Source: Spirochaetales bacterium
GTDB lineage: Bacteria; Spirochaetota; Spirochaetia; DSM-27196; Alkalispirochaetaceae
Direction: 5' to 3'
DNA: 64,000 nt
Assembly (NCBI GenBank): GCA_028282545.1
Contig: JANQHT010000059.1
Span: forward strand, 1 to 64,000
In this document: one piece after another, positions 25,647 to 34,266 of the stretch
Layout: each line of letters starts with the position of its first letter
Position numbering within the stretch: the stretch's first letter is position 1
Program-made: the position numbers and the translations under genes
The notes under the pieces: generated by a model
Told to the model about the DNA's origin: nothing
Database searches by the model: none
What the model saw: only the letters and a program-made list of their open reading frames with translations

Positions 25647-26825
25647 ATGGTCGAGGTCGATGCCGCTCGGTTTCTCAGATCGGTCTATTTCTTTCGCGAG
25701 CTCCGCGACGAGCCCCTGCAGGCGCTGGCCGCGGCCTGCGGCCGGAGTTCGGCGGAAACGGGCGATATCGTCTTCGCTGAAGGAGAACCGGGGGACCGTT
25801 TTTTTATCGTCGTGGACGGCCTCGTGGAACTCTGGAAAGACTTCGGGTACCCGGGACGGCGAATCCTCGGAGAGCAGGGGCCGGGCCAGCTTTTTGGCGA
25901 GATGTCGCTGGTAGACAACTTGAATCGCAGCGCCACTGCCCGGGCGATCAAGCCCACGGAGATGCTTCATCTGCGCAGATCCGACTTTCAGGCGATCGTG
26001 GAGGAGTATCCCGCCGTGGCGATGACGGTGATGCAGTCCCTGTCGTACATCATCCGGCACAGCAACGAGAGCTTTGTATTCGATTTAAATCAGCGGAACC
26101 GGGAACTGGAAGAGGCGTACCGCAAGCTCGAGTCGGCGCAGCGCTCACTCGTCGCGAATGAACGCTTTTCCAACCTCGGCAAATTCTCCAACATGATCCT
26201 TCACGACCTTCGGAATCCCGTGTCTGTTCTCAAGGGGTACGCGCAGGTATTGCACTCGGTTGCAGATAGACCCGTTGACGTACGCGACTACTCGATGCGC
26301 ATTCTCGTGGAAGCGGAACGGCTGGGTCACCTCGCGGGAGAACTGCTCGACTATACCCGGGGAGAGATCCGCCTTGATATGACCGTTATAACCCCCGCCG
26401 AGCTACGGGACGCGGTTCTTCTCTACGTGCGCGAGAAGTTCGAACTTCGAAACGTTCGCCTGAACGTGGATATCGTAGACGACCAGGGCTTTATGTGCGA
26501 TCGAGATCGATTGGTTCGGGTGCTCGTCAACATCCTGGACAACGCGCGGAAGGCGTGCCAGCGTAGCGGCCACGTGAATCTTTCATTCGCTCGGGACGGG
26601 GGCTTTGTCGAGATACGGGTCGAAGATGACGGCGAGGGAATGGACGAGGCCACCTTACACCGCGTATTCGAACCCTTCTTTTCGCGCTCCTCCTCCGGGG
26701 GGACGGGGCTCGGTATGGTCATCGTCAAGCACGTGGTCGAGGCCCACGGCGGTGAGTTGACACTGACGAGTTCCGAAGGAGAGGGAACGGCCGTCTCTAT
26801 GCGCCTCCCGGCGCGCGCCGGCTAA
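25647..26825 (+). CDS. Cytosolic histidine kinase with an N-terminal cNMP-binding-like domain
   Basis: 392 residues, no signal or membrane segment. Residues about 10-130 are a cyclic-nucleotide-binding fold (IVFAEGEPGDRFFIVVDGLV, then LFGEMSLVDNLNRSATARAI). A coiled-coil linker follows, then an H-box HDLRNPVSVLKG, an N-box NILDNARKA, and G-boxes DDGEGM and GGTGLGM. It should autophosphorylate in response to a bound ligand; the response regulator is not nearby. A promoter-like TTGCCT-17-TAGCCT ends 6 bases before the ATG, and there is no ribosome-binding site. The stop codon overlaps the duplicated tatD end at 26822. Confidence 0.88.
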   Translation: MVEVDAARFLRSVYFFRELRDEPLQALAAACGRSSAETGDIVFAEGEPGDRFFIVVDGLVELWKDFGYPGRRILGEQGPGQLFGEMSLVDNLNRSATARAIKPTEMLHLRRSDFQAIVEEYPAVAMTVMQSLSYIIRHSNESFVFDLNQRNRELEEAYRKLESAQRSLVANERFSNLGKFSNMILHDLRNPVSVLKGYAQVLHSVADRPVDVRDYSMRILVEAERLGHLAGELLDYTRGEIRLDMTVITPAELRDAVLLYVREKFELRNVRLNVDIVDDQGFMCDRDRLVRVLVNILDNARKACQRSGHVNLSFARDGGFVEIRVEDDGEGMDEATLHRVFEPFFSRSSSGGTGLGMVIVKHVVEAHGGELTLTSSEGEGTAVSMRLPARAG

Positions 26826-26871
26826 CCGGGACGGTTTCCGACCTCACCGAAGAGGGCGCGGGCGTTGGAGC
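26822..26871. repeat. Left copy of a 50-bp direct repeat (duplicated tatD 3' end)
   Basis: Fifty bases identical to 39340-39389 except for one C/T change at position 21. Read on the minus strand it encodes the last residues of TatD, SNARALFGEVGNRPG and a stop (Ile in the intact gene is Val here). It overlaps the kinase stop codon in CTAA. A 14-bp palindrome CCGGCGCGCGCCGG (26808-26821) abuts it. Confidence 0.88.
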
Positions 26872-27077
26872 AGAAGCGTGCAATGGCCGAGGGCGCCCTC
26901 GGATTCCGGAGTATATTTTTGAAGACCCCGTTTCAGGTTGCAGCGGCTCTGTGATGGTGGTGGCTACCTCGATGGTTGGCAGGTCTTTGCGGTTGCAGCT
27001 TCAATGGGGCTGGTGATTAGGGTCGTTGCCGGCGTGTGTCTTGTGACACTAAACCGCGGATCGTATCTCCCGTCGCC

Positions 27078-28493
27078 TCAGCCATTTCGCCGATCGGTGT
27101 TTTTCGTAAGGGTCATTTGGAATTGCTTGTACCACCGTGCACCCAACGCCGATACCGGAACGGGCTCATAGGTCGGGAAACTGCCGCCGGCGGCGTCGAG
27201 AGCGAACTGGCGCATCTGCCCGACTGCGCTCGTTTCAGAGTCGGCTATGTCCTGCGCGAATGGGCTTTCGGTCGACATATCGTACAGTTGGGGCTCGCTG
27301 CCGTCCGTACGAGCGATATACCAGTATCGATCGTTGCGCGCCCAGGCGTGGTCCAGAAACATCGATGTTGCGTAGGAGCGTCCCTCGACGCCGGACCTAC
27401 CTTCCACAAGCGGTCTGAGGCTGAACCCGTCCATTGGATGGGGAGCGACGCCTGCGTAGTCAAAAAGCGTCGGGATAACGTCGCAATTGTATATTATGGC
27501 GTCTGTGTCGCATCTGACGGGCAGGCCGCCGGGCGGTCGAACCATGCACATTAGGTCCATTACCTCTGGATACAGTCCCCACGGAAGCTTGCCGATCAAG
27601 TTATGTTCTCCCAGACATATCCCGTGATCCGATATTACCGCGATAACGGTGTTGTCCAGGAGGTTCAGATCGGAGACCTTTTGCATGAAGTAGCCGAACC
27701 ACCGGTCAACCAGCGAGACCTCAGCCGCGTACAGTGCGCGAATGTGTTCGAGTTCGGCATCGCTGAGATACTCAGTCGAGCCGTACATGGGTGAGATGAC
27801 TTTTTTACCCACATAGTCGGGAGCGTAACGGTCAACGTAATCCTGCGGCGCATCCCACGGTTCGTGGGGGTCAAAGCAGTCGACGCACAGAAACAGCTTA
27901 TCGGCGTTCCTGTTGTGCGTCAGCCACTCAGCGGCGCGGATGAACACCTGTGCGGCACTCCACTCGGTTTCATTCGTTCTCCCGCGAGTGTTGGCCTTAT
28001 ACTGGGCCAGCATCTGGTACGCGGCCGTCCCCTTGATTCCATCCACGGTCCATGGTTCGAGTTCCGCTTCAGTTGGCCAGTCGGAACGGTAGAAATCCAG
28101 AACTTGTCCCCGCACCAAATCCCACTGAGTGAAGCCTCGCAGGAAGTTCATTGACGGTTTAAAGTAGTGCCAGGTGTCCGAAATGAGCGACGTTCGATAT
28201 CCCGCTTCCAGTAGCGTTTCCGCCACGGTGGGCTGGTGCTCGTGCAATGGCATCCAACCGGGAATCTGTACGGGATCTCCTTTCCGTGGCATGTAGTTTT
28301 CGGCCGGATATGTGCGCTTGCCGGAGTGTATCGCACGCCGAACACACATGGTGGGGAGTGACTCCGGGTACGCGCGCCGGAAAACGGCACTCTCCGCCGC
28401 AAAATCATCGAGATGTGGCGTTTGCGCCATGCCGTTTCGTAGCGAAGTGAAATCGGGACGGAGTGTATCAAAAATGATGAGTATCACATTCAT
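27078..28493 (-). CDS. Sulfatase-fold (alkaline phosphatase superfamily) hydrolase
   Basis: 471 residues with the superfamily metal ligands: IIFDTLRPDF near the start, FDPHEPWDAPQDY in the middle and VISDHGICLGEHN towards the C-terminus. The nucleophile region reads SLPTMCVRRAIHSGKR; Thr48 lies where formylglycine sulfatases have the modified Cys of CxPSR, and Pro and Ser are missing. A phosphodiesterase or phosphonate-ester-type hydrolase is therefore as likely as a sulfatase. No signal peptide is seen. ATG 28493 is preceded by GAGGAGAGTGATTCC. It is the last gene of the island operon. Confidence 0.8.
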   Translation of the reverse strand: MNVILIIFDTLRPDFTSLRNGMAQTPHLDDFAAESAVFRRAYPESLPTMCVRRAIHSGKRTYPAENYMPRKGDPVQIPGWMPLHEHQPTVAETLLEAGYRTSLISDTWHYFKPSMNFLRGFTQWDLVRGQVLDFYRSDWPTEAELEPWTVDGIKGTAAYQMLAQYKANTRGRTNETEWSAAQVFIRAAEWLTHNRNADKLFLCVDCFDPHEPWDAPQDYVDRYAPDYVGKKVISPMYGSTEYLSDAELEHIRALYAAEVSLVDRWFGYFMQKVSDLNLLDNTVIAVISDHGICLGEHNLIGKLPWGLYPEVMDLMCMVRPPGGLPVRCDTDAIIYNCDVIPTLFDYAGVAPHPMDGFSLRPLVEGRSGVEGRSYATSMFLDHAWARNDRYWYIARTDGSEPQLYDMSTESPFAQDIADSETSAVGQMRQFALDAAGGSFPTYEPVPVSALGARWYKQFQMTLTKNTDRRNG

Positions 28494-28517
28494 GGAATCA
28501 CTCTCCTCAGGTTTTGG

Positions 28518-29753
28518 CTACGCGGGATAACCAAAGGCCATCTTTCCCATGACGACCGGCTTGCTCGCTCCGGTCGCGGAAGGAACGTTGCCCTGCGCCC
28601 CTAAAAAGGACTCGTTCCCTATGACCGCCACGCAACACGCCTCGCGCGCACCAACGGGAACGCCAAGATCTGCGGTGGTCCGTATCGCCATGTTTGGCAA
28701 GTACTCCTTTAGGAATCCCACAAGTGTCGTGTTGTAGGTACCTCCGCCGCACAAGTACATCTCATGCACGTCTATTTGGGGTAACACGAATTTCTCAAAA
28801 TTCGCGCCGATAGAGGCCGCGGAGAGGGCGGTGGAAGTTGCCACCAAATCTTGCGGCGAAATTCCAAGCTCATTGCCGCGACGAATGATCTTCTCGATGA
28901 GGGGTTGGCCAAACACCTCGCGACCGGTGGTCTTTGGCGGTTCCCGTAGGATGTACTCGTGCTGAAGAAGTTCCGAGAGTAGTCCCTCGTGTACGCTTCC
29001 GCTCGCGGCGAACTCCCCGTTGTGGTCGTATGTGGAAGAACTGTTTGTAAAGTGCTTCATAAGCGCGTTGGTGATCATGTTTCCCGGACCCGTGTCAAAG
29101 GCAATTACGCTGTTTATGTCGCCGCCTGCCGGCAATATGGTTGGGTTGGCAATCCCGCCGATATTCTGGATAGCGCGTGAACGCTTCTCACTTCTAAAAA
29201 GTACCCAGTCACCGTACGTCACGAGCGGATTTCCCTGCCCTCCCACCACCATGTCACGGATTCGCAGATCCGTTACCGTTGAAACTCCGGTGCGTTCGGA
29301 AATAACCGTTGCATCGGCCAAGTCGATTGCGGAGGGGATGACTGAATCACCAATCCATGGGTCAGACTCAAACTGCCCCCACCGCGCGTGATAGACAATT
29401 TGCCCGGAGCTGGCGATCGCGGTAACGTCGCTCAGATCGAGGCCCGCGCCCGAAGCCGCGACTTTGGCAGCCTCCGCAAACAACTCGCCCAGCACCACGT
29501 TGGCCTGACACACTTTGTCTACCGTTGCTTTGTGTTTGTCCGACAGCTCGATCAGGCGGTCCTGAATTTCGGCCGGATATTCACGGCTGCAATGGTGGAC
29601 CAACTCGGCGCGCGCCTTATCACCACTTCCACTCACGCGCACCACGGCAGCTTCCACACCATCCGTTGAGGTGCCGCTATGCAATCCGATTACGGTTTTT
29701 TCTGCGCGTCGTTTGTAGTCGCGAAAGAACTGTTCGGGATCAAGGAGCTTCAT
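28518..29753 (-). CDS. anmK: Anhydro-N-acetylmuramic acid kinase homologue
   Basis: 411 residues, slightly longer than E. coli AnmK (369). Family motifs: GLHSGTSTDGVEAAVV near residue 23, TDLRIRDMVVGGQGNPLV with the catalytic Asp, NIGGIANPT, and DTGPGN. AnmK opens the 1,6-anhydro ring of anhydroMurNAc and phosphorylates O6, in cell-wall recycling. Its place in an island of esterases and dehydrogenases, with no etherase (murQ) nearby, suggests it may act on another anhydro sugar. The start overlaps the DUF3604 stop in an ATGA. Confidence 0.83.
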   Translation of the reverse strand: MKLLDPEQFFRDYKRRAEKTVIGLHSGTSTDGVEAAVVRVSGSGDKARAELVHHCSREYPAEIQDRLIELSDKHKATVDKVCQANVVLGELFAEAAKVAASGAGLDLSDVTAIASSGQIVYHARWGQFESDPWIGDSVIPSAIDLADATVISERTGVSTVTDLRIRDMVVGGQGNPLVTYGDWVLFRSEKRSRAIQNIGGIANPTILPAGGDINSVIAFDTGPGNMITNALMKHFTNSSSTYDHNGEFAASGSVHEGLLSELLQHEYILREPPKTTGREVFGQPLIEKIIRRGNELGISPQDLVATSTALSAASIGANFEKFVLPQIDVHEMYLCGGGTYNTTLVGFLKEYLPNMAIRTTADLGVPVGAREACCVAVIGNESFLGAQGNVPSATGASKPVVMGKMAFGYPA

Positions 29754-31633
29754 CGGGTACCTCGCTCATTGTGTGAGTTGTCGTTAATATCTACCCAAAT
29801 CGGACTAGACCAAGCGCGATGACCGTCCTCTTGGACTAACCGAACGTAGTACGAACAGTCTCCCAAAATGGGGTCTTCATCCGTAATCGTTTCGGCGAAC
29901 GAACTGCCTGCTGGCTTGAACGATCTGTAGTGCTCACCGTTTCGGAAAACATCCACAGCCAGTATCTCGGTAGTCCCAACGCACGTTATCTCAATCGTGC
30001 GCGCTTCGCGCGCTCCGGTCACGGTTATCTCGCTCCCCATCGGTTGGGCGTCAATTCTGAAGTCCAGGATGATTCTTTCGCCGGTTGTTCCGTAACAACG
30101 CCGATTCCACAAGGCATCGAATATGCTCTCGCGGGTGAGGTCAGGCGCATAGAGGGCCACGAGTCCTGGGTGCTGGGCCATGCGCCCTTTCCGCCATAAG
30201 TCGGTAGCCTGCCGTATGCCGGGTACACTATCGTGATTGTCTCCTCCGGCAACCACACCCACACGATATCCACGGGCGAGCATCTCCCGAAACGAAACCC
30301 CACCGCGGTGGTATTTGGTGGGATGACTGAAGGCGCAATCATCACCGCGCGTTTCAGATGTTCCCCAAACCGAGTAAATTTCGAACAATCTCTGAAAATG
30401 AGGATGGTGTTCCGGACTCATAAAATTGAGCGAGTGGTGTGGGATCACTATCGCCGGCTGTCCGTAATCCTCCAGAGCACAAAACAGTTTGGTAGGGGTA
30501 TTGTAACGGCTGTCCCAGCAGCGCAATAACGGAGCATCGGATCCTCGGAAATACACGTTCCGGTGTCCCACAACCTCCACTTCTGTTTGGGTGTACTCAA
30601 AGGCGAGTAGGGTAGCGAACTGGCCCGGCGAGTTGAATTCGTTGGTAATTCGCTTTATGCGCTCCCACGTTTCGTCCGTCATCATTTTGCTGTGCTCTTC
30701 CACGTTGCTGTTGGAGCCAACGCTGTCGTGGTCCGTGAGTGCGCAGAAGTCGAGGTGTGACACGTCGCGCGCGTACTGATAGTAGAATTCCGGGCTCTTG
30801 CAGCCATCGGATTCTGAGGAGTGTCCGTGTATCTCGCCCCAGTACAGGTGTGACCCGGTGCGCTCTGCGGGAATTGACGGATTGCTCAACCCCTCTATGT
30901 ACCGTTCCTTGTCGCTCACGCGGATGCTGACGGGACTGGGGCATTCCCCTGCCAATTCAACATCGACCATCGTGCTTCGTAGTTCCGTCGTTTCGCACGC
31001 CGTTTTGATGGCGCCGGCGGAATCACCTCCGTCTACTTCGATAGTTCCTTGGTAAGCCACCGGATTCGACCGCCTGTCCACCGCCTGAACAAACACGGCC
31101 GTCTTTTGCCCCGGTGTGTATAGCGATGGAACGTACACGTGAAAACGATACGGCGGGCCCGGCCGAACATCGATCGTTGGGGATTCCGGGAGTTTGGTGT
31201 AGTTGAAGTATCCGGTCGTATCAACCAACAGCGTGAACTCGGACGCGTCAGTGGGAACGCGAGGCGAAAGCGCTCCCGAGCTTCCTTTCAATGGGTCGCC
31301 ATAGTGGACGATGATCCGGTCACCTTCAGCCAATGAACCGACTTCGAGTTCCACCGCGATCCAACGTCCACTGTAGAGGTACACACGGTATGAAACCGCA
31401 TTCTGAGAATCAACCGATACCGATGTGTATCCGACGGCGCCGGGATCGTCCAGTTTAGGGACGCTCCAGCCGGGGGGAACGTATAGACGGATACCTCCCC
31501 GGGCCTGAACGCCTTCTACGCCGGCGCTGTAAACAAAATCCCACGATCCAGGTGTATCGACGTCAACAGGGTGACTGGGAGTTACCGTTGCGGTGCCGGT
31601 CGAGAGATGCACGGCTTTCGTATTCGCGTTCAT
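29750..31633 (-). CDS. DUF3604 / PHP-like metallohydrolase
   Basis: 627 residues. Residues about 1-230 are beta-rich and of unknown function. The C-terminal part has the PHP-type metal motifs of DUF3604 proteins: YWGEIHGHSSESDG, ALTDHDSVG, AFEYT, and VVAGGDNHDSVPG. Such proteins are metal-dependent hydrolases, mostly of unknown substrate, and no signal peptide is visible. ATG 31633 has AGAGGA upstream and lies 4 bases after the GntR gene; the frame extends further back only in conflict with that gene. The 3' end overlaps anmK by 4 bases. Confidence 0.8.
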   Translation of the reverse strand: MNANTKAVHLSTGTATVTPSHPVDVDTPGSWDFVYSAGVEGVQARGGIRLYVPPGWSVPKLDDPGAVGYTSVSVDSQNAVSYRVYLYSGRWIAVELEVGSLAEGDRIIVHYGDPLKGSSGALSPRVPTDASEFTLLVDTTGYFNYTKLPESPTIDVRPGPPYRFHVYVPSLYTPGQKTAVFVQAVDRRSNPVAYQGTIEVDGGDSAGAIKTACETTELRSTMVDVELAGECPSPVSIRVSDKERYIEGLSNPSIPAERTGSHLYWGEIHGHSSESDGCKSPEFYYQYARDVSHLDFCALTDHDSVGSNSNVEEHSKMMTDETWERIKRITNEFNSPGQFATLLAFEYTQTEVEVVGHRNVYFRGSDAPLLRCWDSRYNTPTKLFCALEDYGQPAIVIPHHSLNFMSPEHHPHFQRLFEIYSVWGTSETRGDDCAFSHPTKYHRGGVSFREMLARGYRVGVVAGGDNHDSVPGIRQATDLWRKGRMAQHPGLVALYAPDLTRESIFDALWNRRCYGTTGERIILDFRIDAQPMGSEITVTGAREARTIEITCVGTTEILAVDVFRNGEHYRSFKPAGSSFAETITDEDPILGDCSYYVRLVQEDGHRAWSSPIWVDINDNSHNERGTR

Positions 31634-31637
31634 AGAG

Positions 31638-32501
31638 CTATTCCTCTGAAGTCTCGGCAAAGAGATTGGAGTTTTCTTTGCGGATCGGTTGTGTGTCGAG
31701 AGAGGTAGGGGGGTGCGCGCGGTAGAGGTGGACTTCAAATCGGCTTCGGTCGCCGCGGTGCTTCGCGATTGAGAATTCCAGCAACCGCCCATCCTCCAGG
31801 TACGTCTTCGTTTCGACGATCATGAGTGCGTGCTCAGATCGTAGCTCCAAAATTTCGGCCTCCTCATCGTCGGCGTCCTTGACCTCAATTGAGCGAAAAC
31901 CATGTCCTATTGCGAGGCCAATATCGTGCTCGATGGACTCATAGAAGGATTTGTCGGTGAAGTCGTAATCAACGAGCGCATCAGCGATCGGTTGTGGCAC
32001 ATAGGTGGTCGAATAGACGACCGGTACATTTTGAATCCCGCGTAGGCGAACCAGTTTTAACACCTTCGCATCCTCCGCCAGTCCCATGACCGAGGCGAGT
32101 TCGCGTCCCGCTTCCACCATTTTCTGTTCGAGGACTTTGGTAGTGGGGGGTATGCCCAGCCGGACCGACTCCTCATAGAAGCCGATGAGTTCTTGAAACA
32201 AGCTTCGTGGTATCTTTTTCTGGCTCAGAAACGATCCACGCCCACGTTCGCGGGTCAACGTGCCCTCGCGTTCCAGCTGCGCCAGTGTTTGCCGCACAAC
32301 GGTCCGTGATACCTGGTACTGCTCACAGATCTCCGCTTCAGACGGAAGGCGTCCAAGCGGCTGCCATTCGCCCGCCTCAATGCGTTTGAGAAGCGCCGCT
32401 CGCAATTGCGCGTAGTATGGCAACGGGCTGTCTTTCCGGATGGCGTCGCTGAAGTCGGTGTTGCTTCTGCTATTGCCGGAGTTGATGGAACGAGTGTTCA
32501 C
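31638..32501 (-). CDS. GntR-family regulator with UTRA domain (HutC subfamily)
   Basis: 287 residues. The winged helix occupies about residues 20-95 (RLPSEAEICEQYQVSRTVVR, then LAQLEREGTLTRERGRGSFL) and the UTRA ligand domain follows (FYESVRLGIPPTTKVLEQKM, LRGIQNVPVVYSTTYVPQPI, LEDGRLLEFSIAKHRGDRSR). Such proteins repress catabolic operons until a small effector, often a phosphorylated or amino sugar, is bound. I prefer GTG 32501 with GAGGAAGG upstream, overlapping the reductase gene by 32 bases; GTG 32528 is possible. A fitting operator lies at 38937-38958. Confidence 0.88.
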   Translation of the reverse strand: MNTRSINSGNSRSNTDFSDAIRKDSPLPYYAQLRAALLKRIEAGEWQPLGRLPSEAEICEQYQVSRTVVRQTLAQLEREGTLTRERGRGSFLSQKKIPRSLFQELIGFYEESVRLGIPPTTKVLEQKMVEAGRELASVMGLAEDAKVLKLVRLRGIQNVPVVYSTTYVPQPIADALVDYDFTDKSFYESIEHDIGLAIGHGFRSIEVKDADDEEAEILELRSEHALMIVETKTYLEDGRLLEFSIAKHRGDRSRFEVHLYRAHPPTSLDTQPIRKENSNLFAETSEE

Positions 32502-33411
32502 GACCTTCCTCGATTGCTCGAATTGCACGGTGGATTACCGACACCAACGGTACGACCACTCCAGCGTCTCGCGCGTGTCGCACGATTTCGCCATGAATTG
32601 CGTCCGACTCTGTGCGTCGGCCTCGTACTGCATCCAAGAGTGTACCGGAAAACATGGATTGGGTTGCCTTGGCTACCTGGCTGAAGCGCTCAACGGGGTC
32701 GAAAGCCAGCTCTGTTCCACGCGCATGCGCAACCGCCATTGTTTCTTGAATCGCCTGACGGGCCAGGACACGCGCGTCAGGTAGGTCGTGGAGCGCTCCG
32801 TTCGGAAGGCGCAACAGTGTCGCGAGCCCGTTGATCGCTGCGGTGACCGCCAATTTCGCCCATACAATGCCGTCTATGTTGTCACTGATAGAGCTCTCCA
32901 GACCGGATGATTGAAATGCGTGCAACAGCTGATCCATTCTGCCGAGCCCTCCTGGATCCGGTCCAAAGTAGGTTGGTCCCGGTCCTTTGTCGTCAACGAC
33001 GCCCGGTTCAATCATCGTGGCGCCCTGGAAGCTGACTGCAATCCCAACGTGCTCCGTTCCGAACTCGTCAGCCAACCGATCGCGGTTCCCCAGACCATTT
33101 TGCAGCGTCACGATAAGCAATTGCGACGTGGCCAGCGATTCAATCACGCGAAACGCGTTTTGGGTGTCGTACGATTTGACCGTAACAAGTACAACATCAA
33201 CCGCGTCATTTGTGGCAACGTCGCTTTCATGGACCGCCCGAACGGAGATATGTCTTCGGTCACCTTGGTCCACGTAGGCGATACCATTGTTGTTTACGCG
33301 TGCGACGTAGTCGCGATTACGATGAACCAGGATGACCTCGCTGCCACCCTCGCTCAGCCGTGCGCCTATTTTCGAACCCAATCCGCCGGCCCCGACAACG
33401 GCAATCCTCAT
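32470..33411 (-). CDS. Ketopantoate reductase (PanE/ApbA) family oxidoreductase
   Basis: 313 residues with an N-terminal NAD(P) site MRIAVVGAGGLGSKIGARLS, the central LVTVKSYDTQNA and VTLQNGLGNRDRL, and the C-terminal helical domain containing WAKLAVTAAINGLATLLRLP. These are PanE family hallmarks. True PanE reduces 2-ketopantoate for coenzyme A, but paralogues in catabolic clusters act on other 2-oxo acids or aldehydes. The context (transporter, SDR, esterases) favours such a paralogue, so no gene symbol is given. Confidence 0.85.
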   Translation of the reverse strand: MRIAVVGAGGLGSKIGARLSEGGSEVILVHRNRDYVARVNNNGIAYVDQGDRRHISVRAVHESDVATNDAVDVVLVTVKSYDTQNAFRVIESLATSQLLIVTLQNGLGNRDRLADEFGTEHVGIAVSFQGATMIEPGVVDDKGPGPTYFGPDPGGLGRMDQLLHAFQSSGLESSISDNIDGIVWAKLAVTAAINGLATLLRLPNGALHDLPDARVLARQAIQETMAVAHARGTELAFDPVERFSQVAKATQSMFSGTLLDAVRGRRTESDAIHGEIVRHARDAGVVVPLVSVIHRAIRAIEEGREHSFHQLRQ

Positions 33412-33440
33412 TTCGCACAGTCCTCCACTTCAATCACCGC

Positions 33441-34229
33441 TCACCCCAACAATGGATGGCGGACAGTGGCTCCGCCGTCCACGGATAACGTTTGACCAAC
33501 CAGAAAATCGGACGCGGGCGATGCGAGAAACACTGCCGGTCCTACAAGATCGCCGGGATCGCCCAGCCGACCGAGAGGGATCTTGGCAGCAAACTGTTCG
33601 GCCCGTCCCGCTTCCGCGTGCAGCCACTCTCGATTTATCGAAGTATCCGTAAGAATGGGCGAAATCGCGTTGACGTACACGCCGTGTTGAACCCATTCGA
33701 TCGCCAACGTCTTGACCATATTGATCAATCCGGCTTTGGCTGCCGCATATGCGCTCTGTCCCGGACTCCCCCGATACGCTGTAACGGACGAGAGGTGCAC
33801 AATCTTTCCGCCGCCACGTTCGACCATCGCCTGCGCAGCTACCTTGGAAAGGCTCCATGCTCCGGTCAGGTTGGTTCTTATTAGCTGCTCAAACTCTGCG
33901 AGCGACAGATCAAAGGCGTCTTTGAAAATGTTGAACCCAACCGTGTTGATAACGACGTCTATCCGGCTGAAGCGTTTGCTTACACGACTGATAGCTTCCG
34001 TGACGCTTTCCTCCGACGTGATGTCGATTTCGAGCGCACTTTCCGGGGCCCGTGAGTCATTCGGGAACAGCGTTCTTGCAACGCCTTCGGCGCGCATTTT
34101 GTCTCGATCCGCAACGACGACTTCCGCACCAAATTCATGCAGACCACGTGCAATCTCTCCACCCAAACCACCAACACCAACGCAGAGTGCTACCTTTCCG
34201 TCCAGCGAAAAGAGTTTTTTGTAGCTCAT
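33441..34229 (-). CDS. Short-chain dehydrogenase/reductase
   Basis: 262 residues of the classical SDR type. The cofactor site VALCVGVGGLGGEIARGLHE lies near residue 12, NTVGFNIFKD stands for the NAG element, and the catalytic Ser and YAAAKAGLINM (Tyr-x-x-x-Lys) follow at about 147 and 160. The C-terminus GQTLSVDGGATVRHPLLG is typical. The substrate is probably a sugar alcohol or sugar acid, inferred from the operon. Thirty bases separate it from the reductase gene. Confidence 0.88.
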   Translation of the reverse strand: MSYKKLFSLDGKVALCVGVGGLGGEIARGLHEFGAEVVVADRDKMRAEGVARTLFPNDSRAPESALEIDITSEESVTEAISRVSKRFSRIDVVINTVGFNIFKDAFDLSLAEFEQLIRTNLTGAWSLSKVAAQAMVERGGGKIVHLSSVTAYRGSPGQSAYAAAKAGLINMVKTLAIEWVQHGVYVNAISPILTDTSINREWLHAEAGRAEQFAAKIPLGRLGDPGDLVGPAVFLASPASDFLVGQTLSVDGGATVRHPLLG

Positions 34230-34266
34230 GCGTGCGTTCCTCCTAATATCGCCGAGTCGTAGTAGA

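Noticed and set aside
27078-28493. True formylglycine sulfatase
   Set aside because: The CxPSR motif is absent and no maturase gene is nearby.
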